From contig NC_031771.1 of NCBI RefSeq assembly GCF_001522545.3, forward strand, positions 30,074,884 through 30,138,883: DNA of 64,000 bases, written 5' to 3'. The translations under genes were made by a program, and so were the position numbers. This document shows, one piece after another, positions 11,501 through 24,700 of the stretch. The notes under the pieces are model-generated. The model did not search any database. It was given only the letters and a program-made list of their open reading frames with translations, and was not told the DNA's origin. Origin of the DNA: Parus major (Eukaryota > Chordata > Aves > Passeriformes > Paridae). Position 1 is the first letter of the stretch; every line of letters begins with the position of its first letter.

Positions 11501-14500
11501 TAAATCAGTGGAAGCACCAACTCACCTAGGTAGCAGGTAAAAAAAAAAAGGAAAAAGAAATTACTTAGTTCCTTCTCTAATTCAGTAAACTCATAACTGT
11601 CTCATTCAGTAAACTAATGAGATGTGTTATTTTAGAAAGGATTAGATGAGATTATTATTTTTAATCAATTAAGGTGTGGCAAATATTGTGCCATGCAGTC
11701 CTTTAAATTAATTGTATGTGTACAGTCACACGGGTCATGCTGATCATCTCTATTTATACAGAGCAGAAGAGAAGATGATCTCTAGTTAGTTAATACATAC
11801 ATTGCTAGCAAAAAAAGTAAGTTGGTGAACTCCATAAAAAGACCGTGTTAATGAAAAGTTAGTAGAAGCCCTTAATTATCCCTTTGAATGATACCTACAG
11901 AAATGGGCTCTCACAGAAACTGCAAATTGCAAAGGGACACTATTAATACAATGCATAATTATTCCATAAATTTATTGTTAAAAGTATTGCAAAGGTCAAA
12001 ATCCTTGTGATCTGCATCACTTAATAACAATCACAATAGCAACACAAGAGCACTTTCACACAAACCCCTTTTTTACACTTGCTAAGTGATAAAAGTACTT
12101 AATCATGATATCACAGGCTCAGTTGTAAATTAGTCTAAAAAAAAAAACAATGCATGAATAAAATATTCTCTGACTGCAGCTTGGAGGTTCTAAGCCACAC
12201 CAGTTCCTGGTCTGATCCATTTATAAAGTTTATTAAGTTGAAGTTTTAAGCCAACACATGTTAAAAAAAAAACCCACCATGTCTAATACTTTCTGATACA
12301 GTGTTTACAGAAAGCTAATGACAAATGACCCAAACAAAAAATATAATCATGATAATGAACTATTTCTCTGTGCATTTACCAGTTCAGTTCCTCTGAACCA
12401 CTAAACTGAAGATAACAATTGGGCAGATACTGTCATAAACAAACAGCTATGCTGCTCATGGTACCTGCCTAACAAGGTCTGCCCAAGGATTTAAAATTTA
12501 ACTCACTAAAATAATTCTTGTTCTGGAGTAAAATAGGGCACAAAAGTATACCATTAAGAGCATTTTTTTTTTCTTGTAGAAAACAGTATAACTGGATGCC
12601 AGTGCAAGAACTGGCTAAAGGAATTTATAAAAAAATTCTCATTTCTATCATCAATCTATTTCTGAATTAGATTGAGGTATTGCCCTTCTAATATAAAACA
12701 TTTGAAGTTTAATGTCCAGTAATTCTATTTTAGGAAGCATTAGGCATTGTAACCCAGACTTTCAAATAGGGATAACATGAATATGTTCCTTAGATATTTT
12801 TGAAGAAATTTTAGATCAGTCACTAACCACTAAAAATCTTAAATACCTTAAAGCCACATGGAAGTGGAGAGGGGGGGGAAAAGTCCCTATCAAAGATCCT
12901 GCTAAAACATAGTTTTAAAAGTTCACACAACAGCAATCAAACGTATATGAGACTAGACAGCTCTATGTTTCTAGAAAATTGCTTCATTACAGATGAAAAA
13001 TAGCACAAACAAAAAGAAAACAACTATTTAAAGAGTGAGCCTCTTACAGTAGATGATGTTTTTCTTTATACCAAGATGTTCACTTCTTAATGGACAGGCA
13101 TTTCAAACTGGTTCTTCCAATTACAGTACCCCAGTGAGAAGCATCAGGTAACATTAGAGAGAGCTTCAACTTGTCTTCCCATTCCCCTCAGTGAGATGTA
13201 TCCACCACAATTCTGTCTAACTGAATTGCTCAACAGAGCATCAAGAACCAAGCTGGGGCAAGTCATAGTGGGCATGGAAATGCCTTTTCATTTAAATTTT
13301 TGTGTGACAGGTATTCCTTGGTGATTTCAGGAAGCCATAAAGCTCTCCTGCCTCCTTGCACTCACCAGTTTGGTGCAACACCAACCTTGGCCCAGCCACC
13401 CAGCTTGCTCTCTCCTTCTCACACCCCTGTGACCATTCAGGTTACATATGGCAATGCTATTTCTCTCTCAGGTTCCTTGTTAGGCTAGTACTCATTTTAA
13501 AAATCCACTTTATTATGGACTTGCAGACTTCCCTTCTACCACCTCTGAAAAGGATGTTTTGCCATATTCAAATTGTTCAAAATCTGTTTGTTGTTAGTTC
13601 ACAAAAATTGCAACCCTAAAATATGGCTCATAGCATAAATGTTTATCTTTTAATGTGCCTACTTTTGCCCTATCCTTAGGTAACCCTTCTTAAATTTTTC
13701 TTTTGCAATGGTGGAGGGTAATAGCTGTGGATAAATGGGTTATTATTTGAAGTGTCAGATGAACGAAAAGTTTCATTGTGAAAGCAGCAAATGCCCACAA
13801 AGTAGAAAACTGGTTTTTAATACATCAGACTTTTACAAACTAAAACAAGTGTTCTTGATAGAAATTGTCACATTTAGAAATAGCTTTTCTTTGTAAAATC
13901 CGAAAATAAAAATATTGTGATCTATCAAAGATGATAAAACCAACACCTTCCCAAATATCCTTATTTTTGAAAGAAAGAAGGCAAAATACAAAAACCCAAA
14001 AAATTATTAGGCAATTATTGAACTTGCATAACATTGTGTGAAACATTAGGGAAATCATTTTGTAAGATGATAAAGTTATGTTTTCTCTCTATTTAGAGTA
14101 AAACACCTGCAATACTTTTATGCTCACTATTATCAACAGAAACTCCTGAAATTATGCTGGTAAGTTGTTTCAACAGGATTTTATTTAAAAGATGCTACAA
14201 AATATGGCCAATTTCCCCTGCCAAACAGGGCAAAACTTCTCTTTCAAGTTAGTTAACCTGGGTTTTTAAAGGGTATTCCTCTGTTATAAAAAGAAGCTTT
14301 TGTCTATTTCCTTCTAAGAACTCTGCCTGCAGAGATGTCACCTCCCTGTTTTCTAAGACACATGGTCCTCATGACCTAAGAAAATGCTTCTCCTGACCAT
14401 CTTAGAGAGAAATGTATGCATAAGTACCTTTTTCAGTAATATAAATGCAAAATCTAATGATCACTATGACCACAGGAGCTAAATGCAGAGAAAAGCCTCT

Positions 14501-14720
14501 CTGCACACTTCCTACAGGCTGCTGTGACTCTTCAAAAGCCAGGAGCCACACGGAATCACAAAGTTCACAAGACACTCTGCTTACATGTGTACAACAAACA
14601 GTAATATTCACACACTTCATCATGAGCCCTGTGTATTGATTATTTCTACTTGCCAAGTGCTAAGTTAGGAGTAGCTGAAGTTGAAAGCAGAATCAAGGTG
14701 AAAGCCTGACAAAGAGAGCT
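8533..14720. other. Gene-free intergenic DNA
   Basis: AT-rich sequence with only short, unconvincing open frames. The longest is about 107 codons on the minus strand at 11149-11472; it has no splice signals and no recognisable domain. No tRNA, rRNA or complete mobile element is seen. Confidence 0.55.
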
Positions 14721-14838
14721 AGACCCTAGGTGAAGCCATGCTGGCTGCCTCAAATCACCTGCCTGTCCTCTATGGGCCTCTAAGCAGAGCTTCTAGAAGG
14801 ATCTATTCCATGACCTTCTCAGGCACAGAGAAGTGAAA
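14721..14838 (-). mobile_element. CR1 LINE fragment (reverse-transcriptase region), antisense
   Basis: The plus strand carries the block GTGAAGCCATGCTGGCTGCC ... CCATGACCTTCTCAGGCACAGAG. This is the complement of a familiar stretch of the CR1 ORF2 reverse-transcriptase region, also present around 26965-27085 in this window. It is short and degraded, with no open frame. Confidence 0.65.
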
Positions 14839-16879
14839 TGCATGCAATAGGATATAACACTGAAGCATCAGAAACAAAAAAAAAAAAAAAAAGGAGTTAA
14901 AACTTTCACAAAAAAGTGAAAAAACACTCCTTTCAAAGTCACTCAAATTCTATTGTGTTGTAATTAAAAAAAACTTAAAAAATCATTAGAAACAAGAATA
15001 GCAAGTTAATTCAGCTCCTAGATTCCACATGATGCCATCCAATAAAACTGTATCTTCCTGCTTTAACCTTGTTTCACTATAAACTGATTGAGACTGCAGT
15101 ATGGCATATATAATTTTGAAACTCTTCCAGTTATCTCTGGGAAATAAAAAAACCCCAAAAGCCAAAAAACAAACAAACAAACAAAAAAAATTGAAGAAAT
15201 AATCAGATTATCTGCTTTTTCTTCTCATTTTTTGTGATAAAATGTACAGTCTGACTAATTGATCTGGTTTGCTTCTCTGCCTATACAAATGAAATTATTT
15301 CCAGAAGCTCATTAGGAGTAATAGCTGTCTGTAAACCAAAGGACTGAAGGGTCAGCCAAGGTAACTGGTGTTACTAATTAGAACCAAAACAAAAAAGTGA
15401 AATTAAAATTCATCTATGCATGTCTACACTTACCCACACAAATCATTATTTAACAACAATATTTAATCATTAGTGTGACTTGAGTAGATTGTACACTTCA
15501 TTGTACTTAAGCAGACACAGAACACTGAATCTAACTACCAGACCTACCTTTTAATGAAAAATCACCAAGAGTTATACAATTAATATGTTTCACAACAAAC
15601 TTGCATTTTGGAGACATCCAGACACACGAGGCAGATTTCACAATAAATGCTTCTCTTTCTCAGGAGCTCTGAATTTTACTCTGAATATGGTATAAACTGA
15701 TGGTGTGAATAACTAATTGAAGACTACTGCCTCTGTTCATTTGTCAGTAAAGCAAAGAAAATGATGATGCTGAGCATGATGAAGTGTTTCAGGATTTCTT
15801 GGGGACAAGATTACAGCTGAGTGACTACACAACTCAGTCACTGAATGGTGGACACTCCAAGATGGGTACATTGTTCACAACCTTGTGATGAATTTCAAAG
15901 CTGACAGTTTCAAGCCTGACCTGTGCTACAGCTTTAACTTAGGTAATTGTGATGCTTAACAATCCAGCTAGATTTATGGGAATCAAGGTTATATCTCTCC
16001 CCTATATGTGAAAAATAGAAAGCAAGTACAGTTTGAAGATACGTAGTTTTCTGTTTTCTTGACACACCAGGAATCAAACGGACAATGTGGTTTCAAATAA
16101 GCGTTTGCTGTAAACAAACAACAAATTTTAGCTACAAGCTTCTAGGCATGAATTTAATTGCAGAACTCAAACATCATTTGCAGGGACTTACTAGATTATT
16201 TGCAAATCTCCTGGTAAATTTACTGTAGGGCCTTTCTGTGGATTGTTTGTACCTGATAGCAGCAGACCCTCAAAACCTCGGGTAAACTTCCAGCACCTCC
16301 AGATATAGTAAAGTCTCTCAAAGTTGCCTGATGTCAGGAGACTTACAGATCACAAAGAATGGGCCTGTGGACCCTCTCCTATAGGTTACATTTCAGCCTC
16401 ATGAAGACACATAGTCATATTCAAAACAGATTACAGGTTATCACTGTATGGGGCATTAAGATTTCTGAATGGGATGAACTTGACCCTTTCAGTTCCCAAT
16501 AGCCCTCTATTTCCATATATGCTGTTACTGGACAGCATTCTGTCAGCCATACAAACCAGCTCTCTGTGATCCAAACACTAGGGGAAACACCTACACATGA
16601 ATGAGTTTTAAATATGGTCAGGGGCAGGATTTTTTGTATCGGAAGGAGTAAGAGTTTTGCTGAAGGTGGTTCCAGCCTCAGCACTACATAATCACTTGTA
16701 ACTTCCACTTGTATCACACCATGATATAGTGCAGCAATTGTCAGTAACATTTCTGTACAGCTCCAAGACATCATTCAATTTCACAAATTCACATCACTGG
16801 ACAAGCACAGCAGGGTTGGACTAAACAAAGTCAATGGACTTTATCCTTAAATAAGGATGGTCCATAGACTAAGGGTATG

Positions 16880-16911
16880 ATATCTGTATCTATAGATATA
16901 GATACAGATAT
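16880..16911. repeat. Perfect 15-bp-arm palindrome (TATC/GATA rich)
   Basis: ATATCTGTATCTATA is followed by a 2-base spacer (GA) and then its exact reverse complement TATAGATACAGATAT. It is built from TATC/GATA-like units, so it probably arose from an inverted microsatellite, and could extrude as a cruciform. Confidence 0.9.
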
Positions 16912-18562
16912 AGATAAATGCAGATATATCTCAAATGGCCAGAAAGATTATGGTGATTAACTGGGATGAATTGGGACATGAGCATGATGCAAATGGTTTG
17001 GAATAAGGAGTGGATACTGTCCTGGATTCATCTAGAATAGATTTAATTTTTTTCCTAGTAGCTGGTAGTAGCTGGTCTGTGTTTTGTATCTAATATGAAA
17101 AAAAATACTGAGGGCACACTGATTTTTTAGTTGTTGCTAAGTAGTGCTTACTTTAAGTCAAGGACTTTTCAGTTTCCTGTGCTCTGCCAGTGACAGTGAC
17201 ATGCAAAAATGGTTCTTTTCTCTAGACATATAATTGCCTATCATACTATTTCAGTTAATGTCACTTCAGCTAATGCTGTTTTAGTTGCTTCTCATCCCCA
17301 GTTTTAATTATTTTTCCCTCTCCTGTCATTCAAAAGCAAAAGGCAAGGTAGAGAAACTAGCATCTTGAAACCATAATTATATTCTCTCAGGAAATACTGC
17401 CACCAGTAGCTACCTCTAGTTTTTTTAAAACTCAAGACATTTAGAATTACTAGAAAATGCAGTAAATATTTGGTTATTTCTGTACAGTTTCATGCAGTGG
17501 TACTTAATTTTAAAAACAATGTGGCTTTTTATTTTGCTTTAGCTCGAGGAGTGGAATTATGTTTCCCATGCATGCCATATTACAAGACAAATAATAAGGA
17601 CCTGAATCCTCAGGAGCTGTAACTTGAAATACTGTCTTGAATGAATGCTGTCCCTAAGGAAAATAAATGTTAAATCTTATTCCACACACATTAGTGCTAG
17701 CTTATGAAAGCTGAAAGCCTGTCTGGAGAGCTTTTTGGAACAGACTTTCTCTTGCAATGTTTTGCCTTTCTCCCGCCAGTGTCAAACAACTGGGTTCCTG
17801 GCCTGCCATGCAGGTAAAATGGTGAATTCAATACTGATGTGAATGCTTCTGAACTTGCAGCCTGGAAGGCCATTTAGCCAGAAAAAAAAACCCCAACAAA
17901 CCACCAAATAAGTAACCTTTTACTTAACATGGCAGGAAATATATACTGGAGACAGGATTGCTCACAAGCACTGCAACAGGGACTTTGGGGCAGGGAACAT
18001 GGTTTTTCCAAAGTCCCTCCAAAATAGCTTCCAAGTCTCTGCAGCAGTGAGCAAGAGGACTCAGAGACCTGATTTGTGTGACAAGCATCAGAGTCTGATT
18101 TTCTCAAAGGTAATGTTATTTAATATAAAGACCTTCTGTGGAAATGAGTTAAAATTATTTCAGAATTGTTTTTATAAATAACTTCCTTTATTTTGTCAAG
18201 AAATCTCTTTTCCTGCTTTTTTATTCCAGAAACTTTTTGTTTGAGATTTCATAATTTCACAGGGAAGGGAACTAATGATGAATAACAGCACCAGAGATCA
18301 GAGCCATAGCCTATTAGGCATATCACTTAATACAGCTGTCTTTTAATACAGTGAAAGTGTTTATACTAAAATATAATTTCTTCTTATCCTGTTTTAAATA
18401 CAAGATACACAACAATTTTAAGTCCACTGAGGGCTTGTTGTTTTTTTCCAAAGTAATTCTCAGTATCCAAAGAGTACCTTGCAAAAGATGTCATCACATT
18501 TGCTGTGTCAGGTCTTAGCTAGTGGGAAAATTGCCTTTGGTGGATGGGTGCAGTTATAGCAC

Positions 18563-18590
18563 TTCAGAGCTACTCAGGAGCAGCTCTGAA
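18563..18590. repeat. Small inverted repeat
   Basis: TTCAGAGCT and AGCTCTGAA are exact reverse complements separated by 10 bases. It could fold into a short stem-loop. No surrounding gene suggests a role. Confidence 0.7.
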
Positions 18591-21500
18591 CATGGAGGCA
18601 GGATTTTACAGGATTTCATCACCATGATTCAGTGCCACTAAACAGTGACACAGAGATCACTGAAGGTCTTTGCCTTGAGACAATTCCAGCTCCACACAAC
18701 AGAATTTCATTACACAGCATTCACTGTGGTACACAGTGATGGCTTTTACACTGGTAACATTCAGTAATGATTTAGATCACACTAATTGTTAAGTCTGTGC
18801 TCCCAGCGTTTCTTGCAATACAATCAATAATATTACATTTTTTTTTCTTTTCTAAATATTATTAATAAGGAGCTATTAGTCCCCCATTTTTGTGACTGAG
18901 ACTCCTCTGACAAAACAAATATTACTGTTTCCCTGGGTATGATATTTTTAAGGAATAAACACACTATTGAATATGGGTAGAGCTACTTCCAAGTCTAAAT
19001 TATTTTAGAGATTTTTTTTTTTACAGATTGCAGAGGATGAAATGATCCAAACTCTACCAATTACACACACCAAAAGCTGAAAAGAATGCAAGCTCATCCT
19101 TAGCTTCCTGTTTTTCTGAAAGATTAATTCCTTTAAATAGGCACTAATGAAATCATAGAAAAAAAAATAGAAAACATTAGAGAGACCAAGGAGATAACCA
19201 GAATTATTATGATTGTTAAAGGTTTACAAGCAGAAGTTATATTTATTTAATAAGGAAATCCAAGCAATCAGCCAAATACACCAAACCAAATTTAAAATAA
19301 TGTAATTTTTGATACAGGTATATAGCAGTAAGCATGAACATATTTATCTAGACTATGCCCAGATCACTCTTGCAGACTCAGTTTGAAACTCAGAAGTATG
19401 CAAAAAATCTACTGAAAAAAAAAAAAAATTGCAGGAGAGGTGAAACATGCTATGCTGCTACAGAATTTATGGGGATTGCGTGCTTTTAAACTGAAAATAT
19501 CAGATAGCTGTACACATGTACATTTAAACTTTGCATAACACTGTGACATGTTGTGACAGTAGTAATGAGAAAGTCTATTCCAAGTTTCAAATAAAAAGGA
19601 ATTAAAAATTAGTATGAAGAACAAAATCAGAAATTATTTGTAGCTTCACAGGCACCTGACAACACAATATGCCTGCCAGAGGAGCTGAGGAAAGGCTCCT
19701 GAGACCTGATGAAATCCCAGACAAGACTGAATTACTGGAGTCAGCTCATCTAAAATATTATACAGTATGTTCATGTAATAGCCTCAACTGCTGCAGCTAC
19801 AGAGCCTGAAGATTGAAAAGGACAAGAAGGAAAAAAACACTTAAACGAGACAGATAGATTAAAAAATTATATGCTGTCCCTCAAATTTTAATGAAAGCAT
19901 TGAGATTTCAATCTTTTCATGTTTTTCTGTTTTTCACAGAACTATGATTATTTTTTAGCCTCACTCAGTAACCATCTTTGTATTGGCAGATAATTTTATC
20001 CTTATTTTTCCATTAGTGTATGTACAGTGAAAATATCCTGATATATCAAGGACATGTCAGATAAATTTACCACAGATTAAATTCAATTCACTATTGAAAA
20101 AAAAAGACCCAATAAAGTCTCACAAGAATAAAATCGTGAACTTTGGTTGCAACTTCACTAATGAGTATATTTGAATGGTTATAAGGAGGAATTTTTCAAA
20201 TGGATACCCAGACAGGCTAAACAGAAGTTTAAGCAGAGGCAGAAGGGTTTATTCTCTAAGTTTCAGGCATGTTTCCCAGATGTATCTGCCCCCACACTGA
20301 ACTTCTGATCATTTTATCTGAGCATTAAGCCACTGGGCACACCACGGGCTCCATGGAAACTGTGGGTACCAGAGAATCTGCTGAAAATCTTTGTGTATTG
20401 ACACACTTGCATGCAACCTGACTGGAATAATTTGGTCCAGAAAGGTGTCTGCAAAACAGAGCATCTAAAGAATCTAGTACAAAAGATTATCTTTTCTTTG
20501 CTGAAGCTGCCATGCTAGACAGTGACAGCATGTTATACTGTAGCCCCATTTCTGATTCTTCTCTCCAGAAAGTTTTAAACCTACATATTTCTGCAGATGA
20601 TATCTTGAAACTGGAAACTTGCAGAGTATGCTACATATCTCCCATGTTACCATGGACTTGCAAAAGGTGAAGCGTGGTACAGTGCACCAGAGAGCCTCTT
20701 CAAAATCTAAACAAATGAAGCGGCCAGAGCTCTCATTTAAAAAGGTTAAAGAGATGGATAAAAGGAGGCCTTGTCAAAAGGAATAAGTGGTCCTCTGATG
20801 TTCTGATTAGCAGCAGGAATCCATTAGGAAGAGCTTGAGTGTAATTAGAATGGAGAGATTAAAAGAAATACAATAGTAGAAGCATTTAGAAAAAAAATAC
20901 GAATTGCAGAAATAGGTAGCCTGCAGCATAATCAAAGGAGCATGTAGTAGGTGTTTTTAGTAGTTTCTTGTGCACTGTAGATTAGAAATGATTGCAAACC
21001 ATGTAGGAAAGAGTGAGTTATATAAATAGGTGTTTCTATCATACCTTTTCTTAGTTTGTAAGCAGAAAAATTACATGTATCAGTGAAAAATGCATTAGTA
21101 TCTATGGCATAAGTAAAACCAAATGTACTGATCATAAGAAATGTAATGAAAATTTCAGGTAAATGCTAGAAATTCTGGAGCACAAGTTTTAAAACTTGGG
21201 TTTATTTAAAGCTCTCTTGAGTCATTTAAGTTGAATTTGTAGAAATACTACCTCAGCCATGCATGTTCACAGTCTGTAAACTATGGACATAAACAATGGC
21301 ATTGAATTGACAGGAATTTAATGTCAAAGCATAAGCCTAACTAAATGAAAAGCAAGTGGCATTCTATTTATGAACTCAGTATACAGCAAATATTAATGAA
21401 TGCACCCTCAGATTTGCTGAAGCTCAGTCAGACACCCACCCGTGACAACAATGAGCTCAACTGTCAGCCAATTTATTCTCCTAAAGGTTGATTTAAAAAT

Positions 21501-23399
21501 AACACAAGTTATGTATCAGTTTCAGAACTTCATAATTCTTACCCAATTTATTTATATTTAAACAATACCGTTTCCTTCATGTCACCACCGCTTGAGAAAA
21601 TCTGACCTTGGCATATGTAGGAAGAGACTGGAAATCCTAGGAACATATCATTAATGTGGAAGTTTGCAATTAAATATACATTAAGTGAATCAGGGGGCTA
21701 TATCCTTTATTCATTAAGATAACAGGACATGCAAAAAAACACCAGTTTGAGAGAGGTTATCTTAAAAAATCCATTTCACAACTGCAAGCATAACTGCTAT
21801 TTTCTATTTCTACTGTACTGCTTGGTCTTATTGATAACATGGAATATACTCAAGAAACTCTACATGTGTCTCTCCACTGAAGACCTGCTACAGATGCATT
21901 CAGTCTGTGGCAGATCCTGAGACTGACTGCCCACTGTCCTCTCACTGATACAGTTTCCCTTGCTCATTACCTTTTTTTTTCCTCATTTCTAAATGCAGTT
22001 GTAAATTGCTTTAACCTTTAGCTGATTCCCTTGAACTCGGGAAATTTGTATTTTGTTACAACTAAGTTAACACAATTTTAAATTCCAGTCTTATTACTGC
22101 AGTTATAACACTGTAAATGAGATTTTTAAGAATATTCATAAATCAGTCTAAAACTTATGTCAATTGGTCTAATTCATGACATAAAAATGTTAGAATTTCT
22201 GAAAAGCTGATACATGCTGTTGTCATTGTAATGGGGCCTCCTTCTTAGAATTGTATGGCTACTGTATCCCAAGTACCGTACTGTAGTCACTGCTGGATAA
22301 TATTTAATATTTTGTAGTAAATAGAATTTAATAGCAAATCAGTTCAAGGATGAAATAATTAAACTGTACTTGGTAAATCTACTTTATTTTGCATCACTGA
22401 ACACTGTAAGAAGGACTGTCATAGCCAGATATCCCCTTATTATAATTTATGCATTTGTAATAGCATCAGTAAAATTAATGCAAAAAATGCAAATTAAGAT
22501 CCAGTTATTAACATGCCAAATTTGGATTCATATATCCATATCTGCCACCTCCCCAGGATAAATACATGACTTAGGAAAAATTACACAGCAATTATTCCAC
22601 ACAGCTGTCAAGATATTTTGCAAAAGATCCTTTGTAGATGGAGACAGTGAAGTACTAAAAAGCAAAAAAAAAAAAGAAGTTTCCAGATTACACACTATTT
22701 AAAGAACAAGATCAGACTGGAAATCAATGCACATTTAGACTGAGTACTTTTTGGTTTGTAACTAGGTCATCGGATTAAATGCATCATCACCCAGGGGTCT
22801 CATTACAGTCTGGCAGACCAGCTGAAAGGCCCCTCGGAGCTGCCCATTAAGTGTGTCTTCAGAGTCTGGGTTTCTTTCTTACAGTTACAATTTAAAATTT
22901 ACTGTGGGTACCTTTCAGCTCCAGGTTCTGCATCAGCCATGTCCTGCAGCTCAGAAGGAAAGCCAGCTGTACATCTGCTTCCAACCTAGCATTTCTTTGT
23001 GAAATGAAAGCTAGATGGAGACCACAGCAGTTTCTCTGTGGTATTTTGATGGGAAGGCCATACCTATTCACATTCCCAAGCATGCATGCTCTAAAGCCTC
23101 CAAGTTGTTCATGCAAATGAAGAAAGAATTGACAAATTCTTTTTTTTCATCTTTGATTTGTACTCATGAGTGGGCCCCATAGTCACAGACCTTATTGCCT
23201 TACTTCTTCCAGCACCCCTCAGTTAAATGTGAGTTTCTGGTCCTGAGAAGATTTGAACAGTATTAAAACAGACCTATTCCCCAGTTTGCTACTATGATTC
23301 CTGCGCTGTCTGACGGCATACCTCTAAATCTATTTACTTGGGTGGACTATTTAAAATTCCGTGCTCAGTTTCCTGTCTGTGACTGCTACATCCTAAATT

Positions 23400-24172
23400 A
23401 TTAGATTAAAAACCAAAATTGCTACTGTCACCGCCATCTGTAGCAGTTCTGTAAATCCATGAAACAGTTTTATTGCAAGTACACAAACTGGTAATGTTCC
23501 AATACAAGCTGAATGAAGACTTTGCTTTACATAATCCTACTTTCCTTGTATGTATTTCAGTAAAAGATTTGGGGGCCTGCTGCTTAGGGACAACCTTTAA
23601 AATTAATGTTTCTTTATATATTGTAAGAGTTATCAGCATCTGAAGACAAGAAGTGCTAAGACCTAAAGATGGTGTCTCCTTTGAGCGTGTGGTGTCTGGA
23701 GCCGAACAGGCACAAGTGTTTTTGCACGGGCCCGTGATGCAGGTGATGATCTGTTCTGAGGTGCCACAGCAGCATTGCTGCCACAGATCTTTGGGGTTTT
23801 CTGCTTTGGTGATGTCTGCAAGCCTGAGAGTTACACTCTCCGGTAACTTTTGATTTTGGACTTCCCAGAAGCTTTTTCTGCTCCCAAGGGAAAGGTTTTC
23901 TCACACAGGTTGGCACCTTTTTCTTGACTTTGTTCCATTTTCTTCAGCTCAGCAAGGCTCCTTCTTTGCATAGGCACCACTTGTGGAATTTCTCCATCAT
24001 AATTATCACCAGGTTCTTGGACTACTACTTTTTCTTTAATCTGAAACTCATGGGTTAAGATAAAGATTAAGCCCCATTAATTTTAGCTGCCAAAGCAGTC
24101 ACTTTAGCTGCTGCCAAGAGATTATCCAGTCCCTGATCAGGTTTCATCCCGTGCTCTGGGCCCGCACCTTCG
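23400..24172 (-). pseudogene. Decayed coding-like segment abutting the TMA16 CpG island
   Basis: Read on the minus strand from the CpG-island edge there is an ATG (24148-24150) opening MKPDQGLDNLLAAAKVTALA and closing at a stop near 24070. About 20 bases later, in another frame, comes a long hydrophilic stretch with protein-like composition: EPGDNYDGEIPQVVPM, then RRSLAELKKMEQSQEK, then a Lys/Ser-rich tail. It stops near 23850 and continues in a shifted frame with Ser/Pro/Lys/Arg-rich sequence to about 23670. A candidate AATAAA follows near 23476. Uninterrupted protein-like composition split by frameshifts suggests a processed pseudogene or degraded divergent gene. I cannot name the parent. 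It may instead be chance plus divergent non-coding transcription. Confidence 0.3.
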
Positions 24173-24700
24173 CCATGACAGCGGCAGCTCGGAGCCGCGG
24201 CCCGGTCCGCTCGGGGCGCCACGGAACGCCCGCCGCGCCGCCGCGCGCCCGCCCGGAGCGCTGAGGCTGCTGCACCGCGGCGCCGGAAGGAGGCTCGCTG
24301 GCCATGGTGCGTGTGGCGGGCTGGGGATGGGGACGGGCATGGGGACAGGGACAGGGACAGGAGAAGGGGTCCGGGTGCGGTTCCCGCAGCCTGCGCTCCT
24401 GCGGATGGCGGTGGCTGCTCACGCCGTGCTCCCCGCCCCTTCATTCCCTCCGGGAGTGGCCTCACCAGGCCGCGGGAGTCTGCGGCGAGTCCGCTGGCGG
24501 GCCGGTGGCCCTGTGGGCCGATACGGGCGGTGAGCCGACCTTGCATTTAAAAACTGCTGCGTTTCCTCCCCCAGGGGTTTGTGGCCTTTCGGGCCTTCCC
24601 GGCAGGGCGGCCCCGGGGCGGGGGGATGCACGGTCCGCTGTGGGGCAGGGGGGAGGTGCTGGCGCCGCCGGAGATTTCCCGAGGTGCTCAGAGTAGTTTT
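24173..24700 (+). promoter_or_regulatory. CpG-island promoter of TMA16
   Basis: This is the only markedly GC- and CpG-rich block in the window. It starts abruptly at about 24170 and covers the 5' leader, the start codon at 24304 and the first part of intron 1. No TATA box is obvious, as expected for a housekeeping CpG-island promoter. It includes a GGGACA-type short tandem tract at about 24335-24362 just inside intron 1. Such islands often fire in both directions, which is relevant to the minus-strand segment directly to its left. The transcription start site cannot be placed from sequence alone. Confidence 0.8.
24304..24306 (+). CDS. TMA16: TMA16 coding exon 1: start codon only
   Basis: The exon's coding part is just the ATG, in a good context (GGCCATGG). 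The intron donor GTGCGTG begins at the next base. Reading on into the intron (MVRVAG...) gives a spurious open frame. Splicing to 25424 gives ATG|CCA AAG, the expected Met-Pro-Lys start of the family. Confidence 0.9.

Larger units (their letters stand above)
14839..22761. other. Gene-free intergenic DNA
   Basis: No supported gene. Contents worth noting are a 32-bp palindrome at 16880-16911, a small hairpin at 18563-18590 (9-bp perfect arms, 10-base loop), and poly-A/T runs. The 117-codon minus-strand open frame at 16421-16774 has no recognisable domain and no splice context. Confidence 0.55.

Noticed and set aside
16801..16860. GGGTTGGACTAAACAAAG, resembling a sense CR1 3' end
   Set aside because: Only about 12 bases resemble CR1 and the flanks do not continue the match.
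22762..22878. Minus-strand open frame of 38 codons with protein-like composition (contains GQLRGAFQLVCQTVMRPL)
   Set aside because: The frame is too short to be significant, the possible acceptor (ACCCAG) has no pyrimidine tract, and no partner exon was found. Listed only because its composition is not AT-driven.
1..24100. NPY1R, NPY5R or TKTL2, which neighbour TMA16 in mammals
   Set aside because: NPY5R and TKTL2 would show as long single-exon frames. None is present, so they are further left, or absent in this lineage in the case of TKTL2.
24304..24696. 130-codon plus-strand open frame starting at the TMA16 ATG and several overlapping GC-rich frames
   Set aside because: The frame runs through intron 1 and the CpG island; splicing after the ATG gives the conserved protein. 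The other frames exist because GC-rich DNA has few stops.
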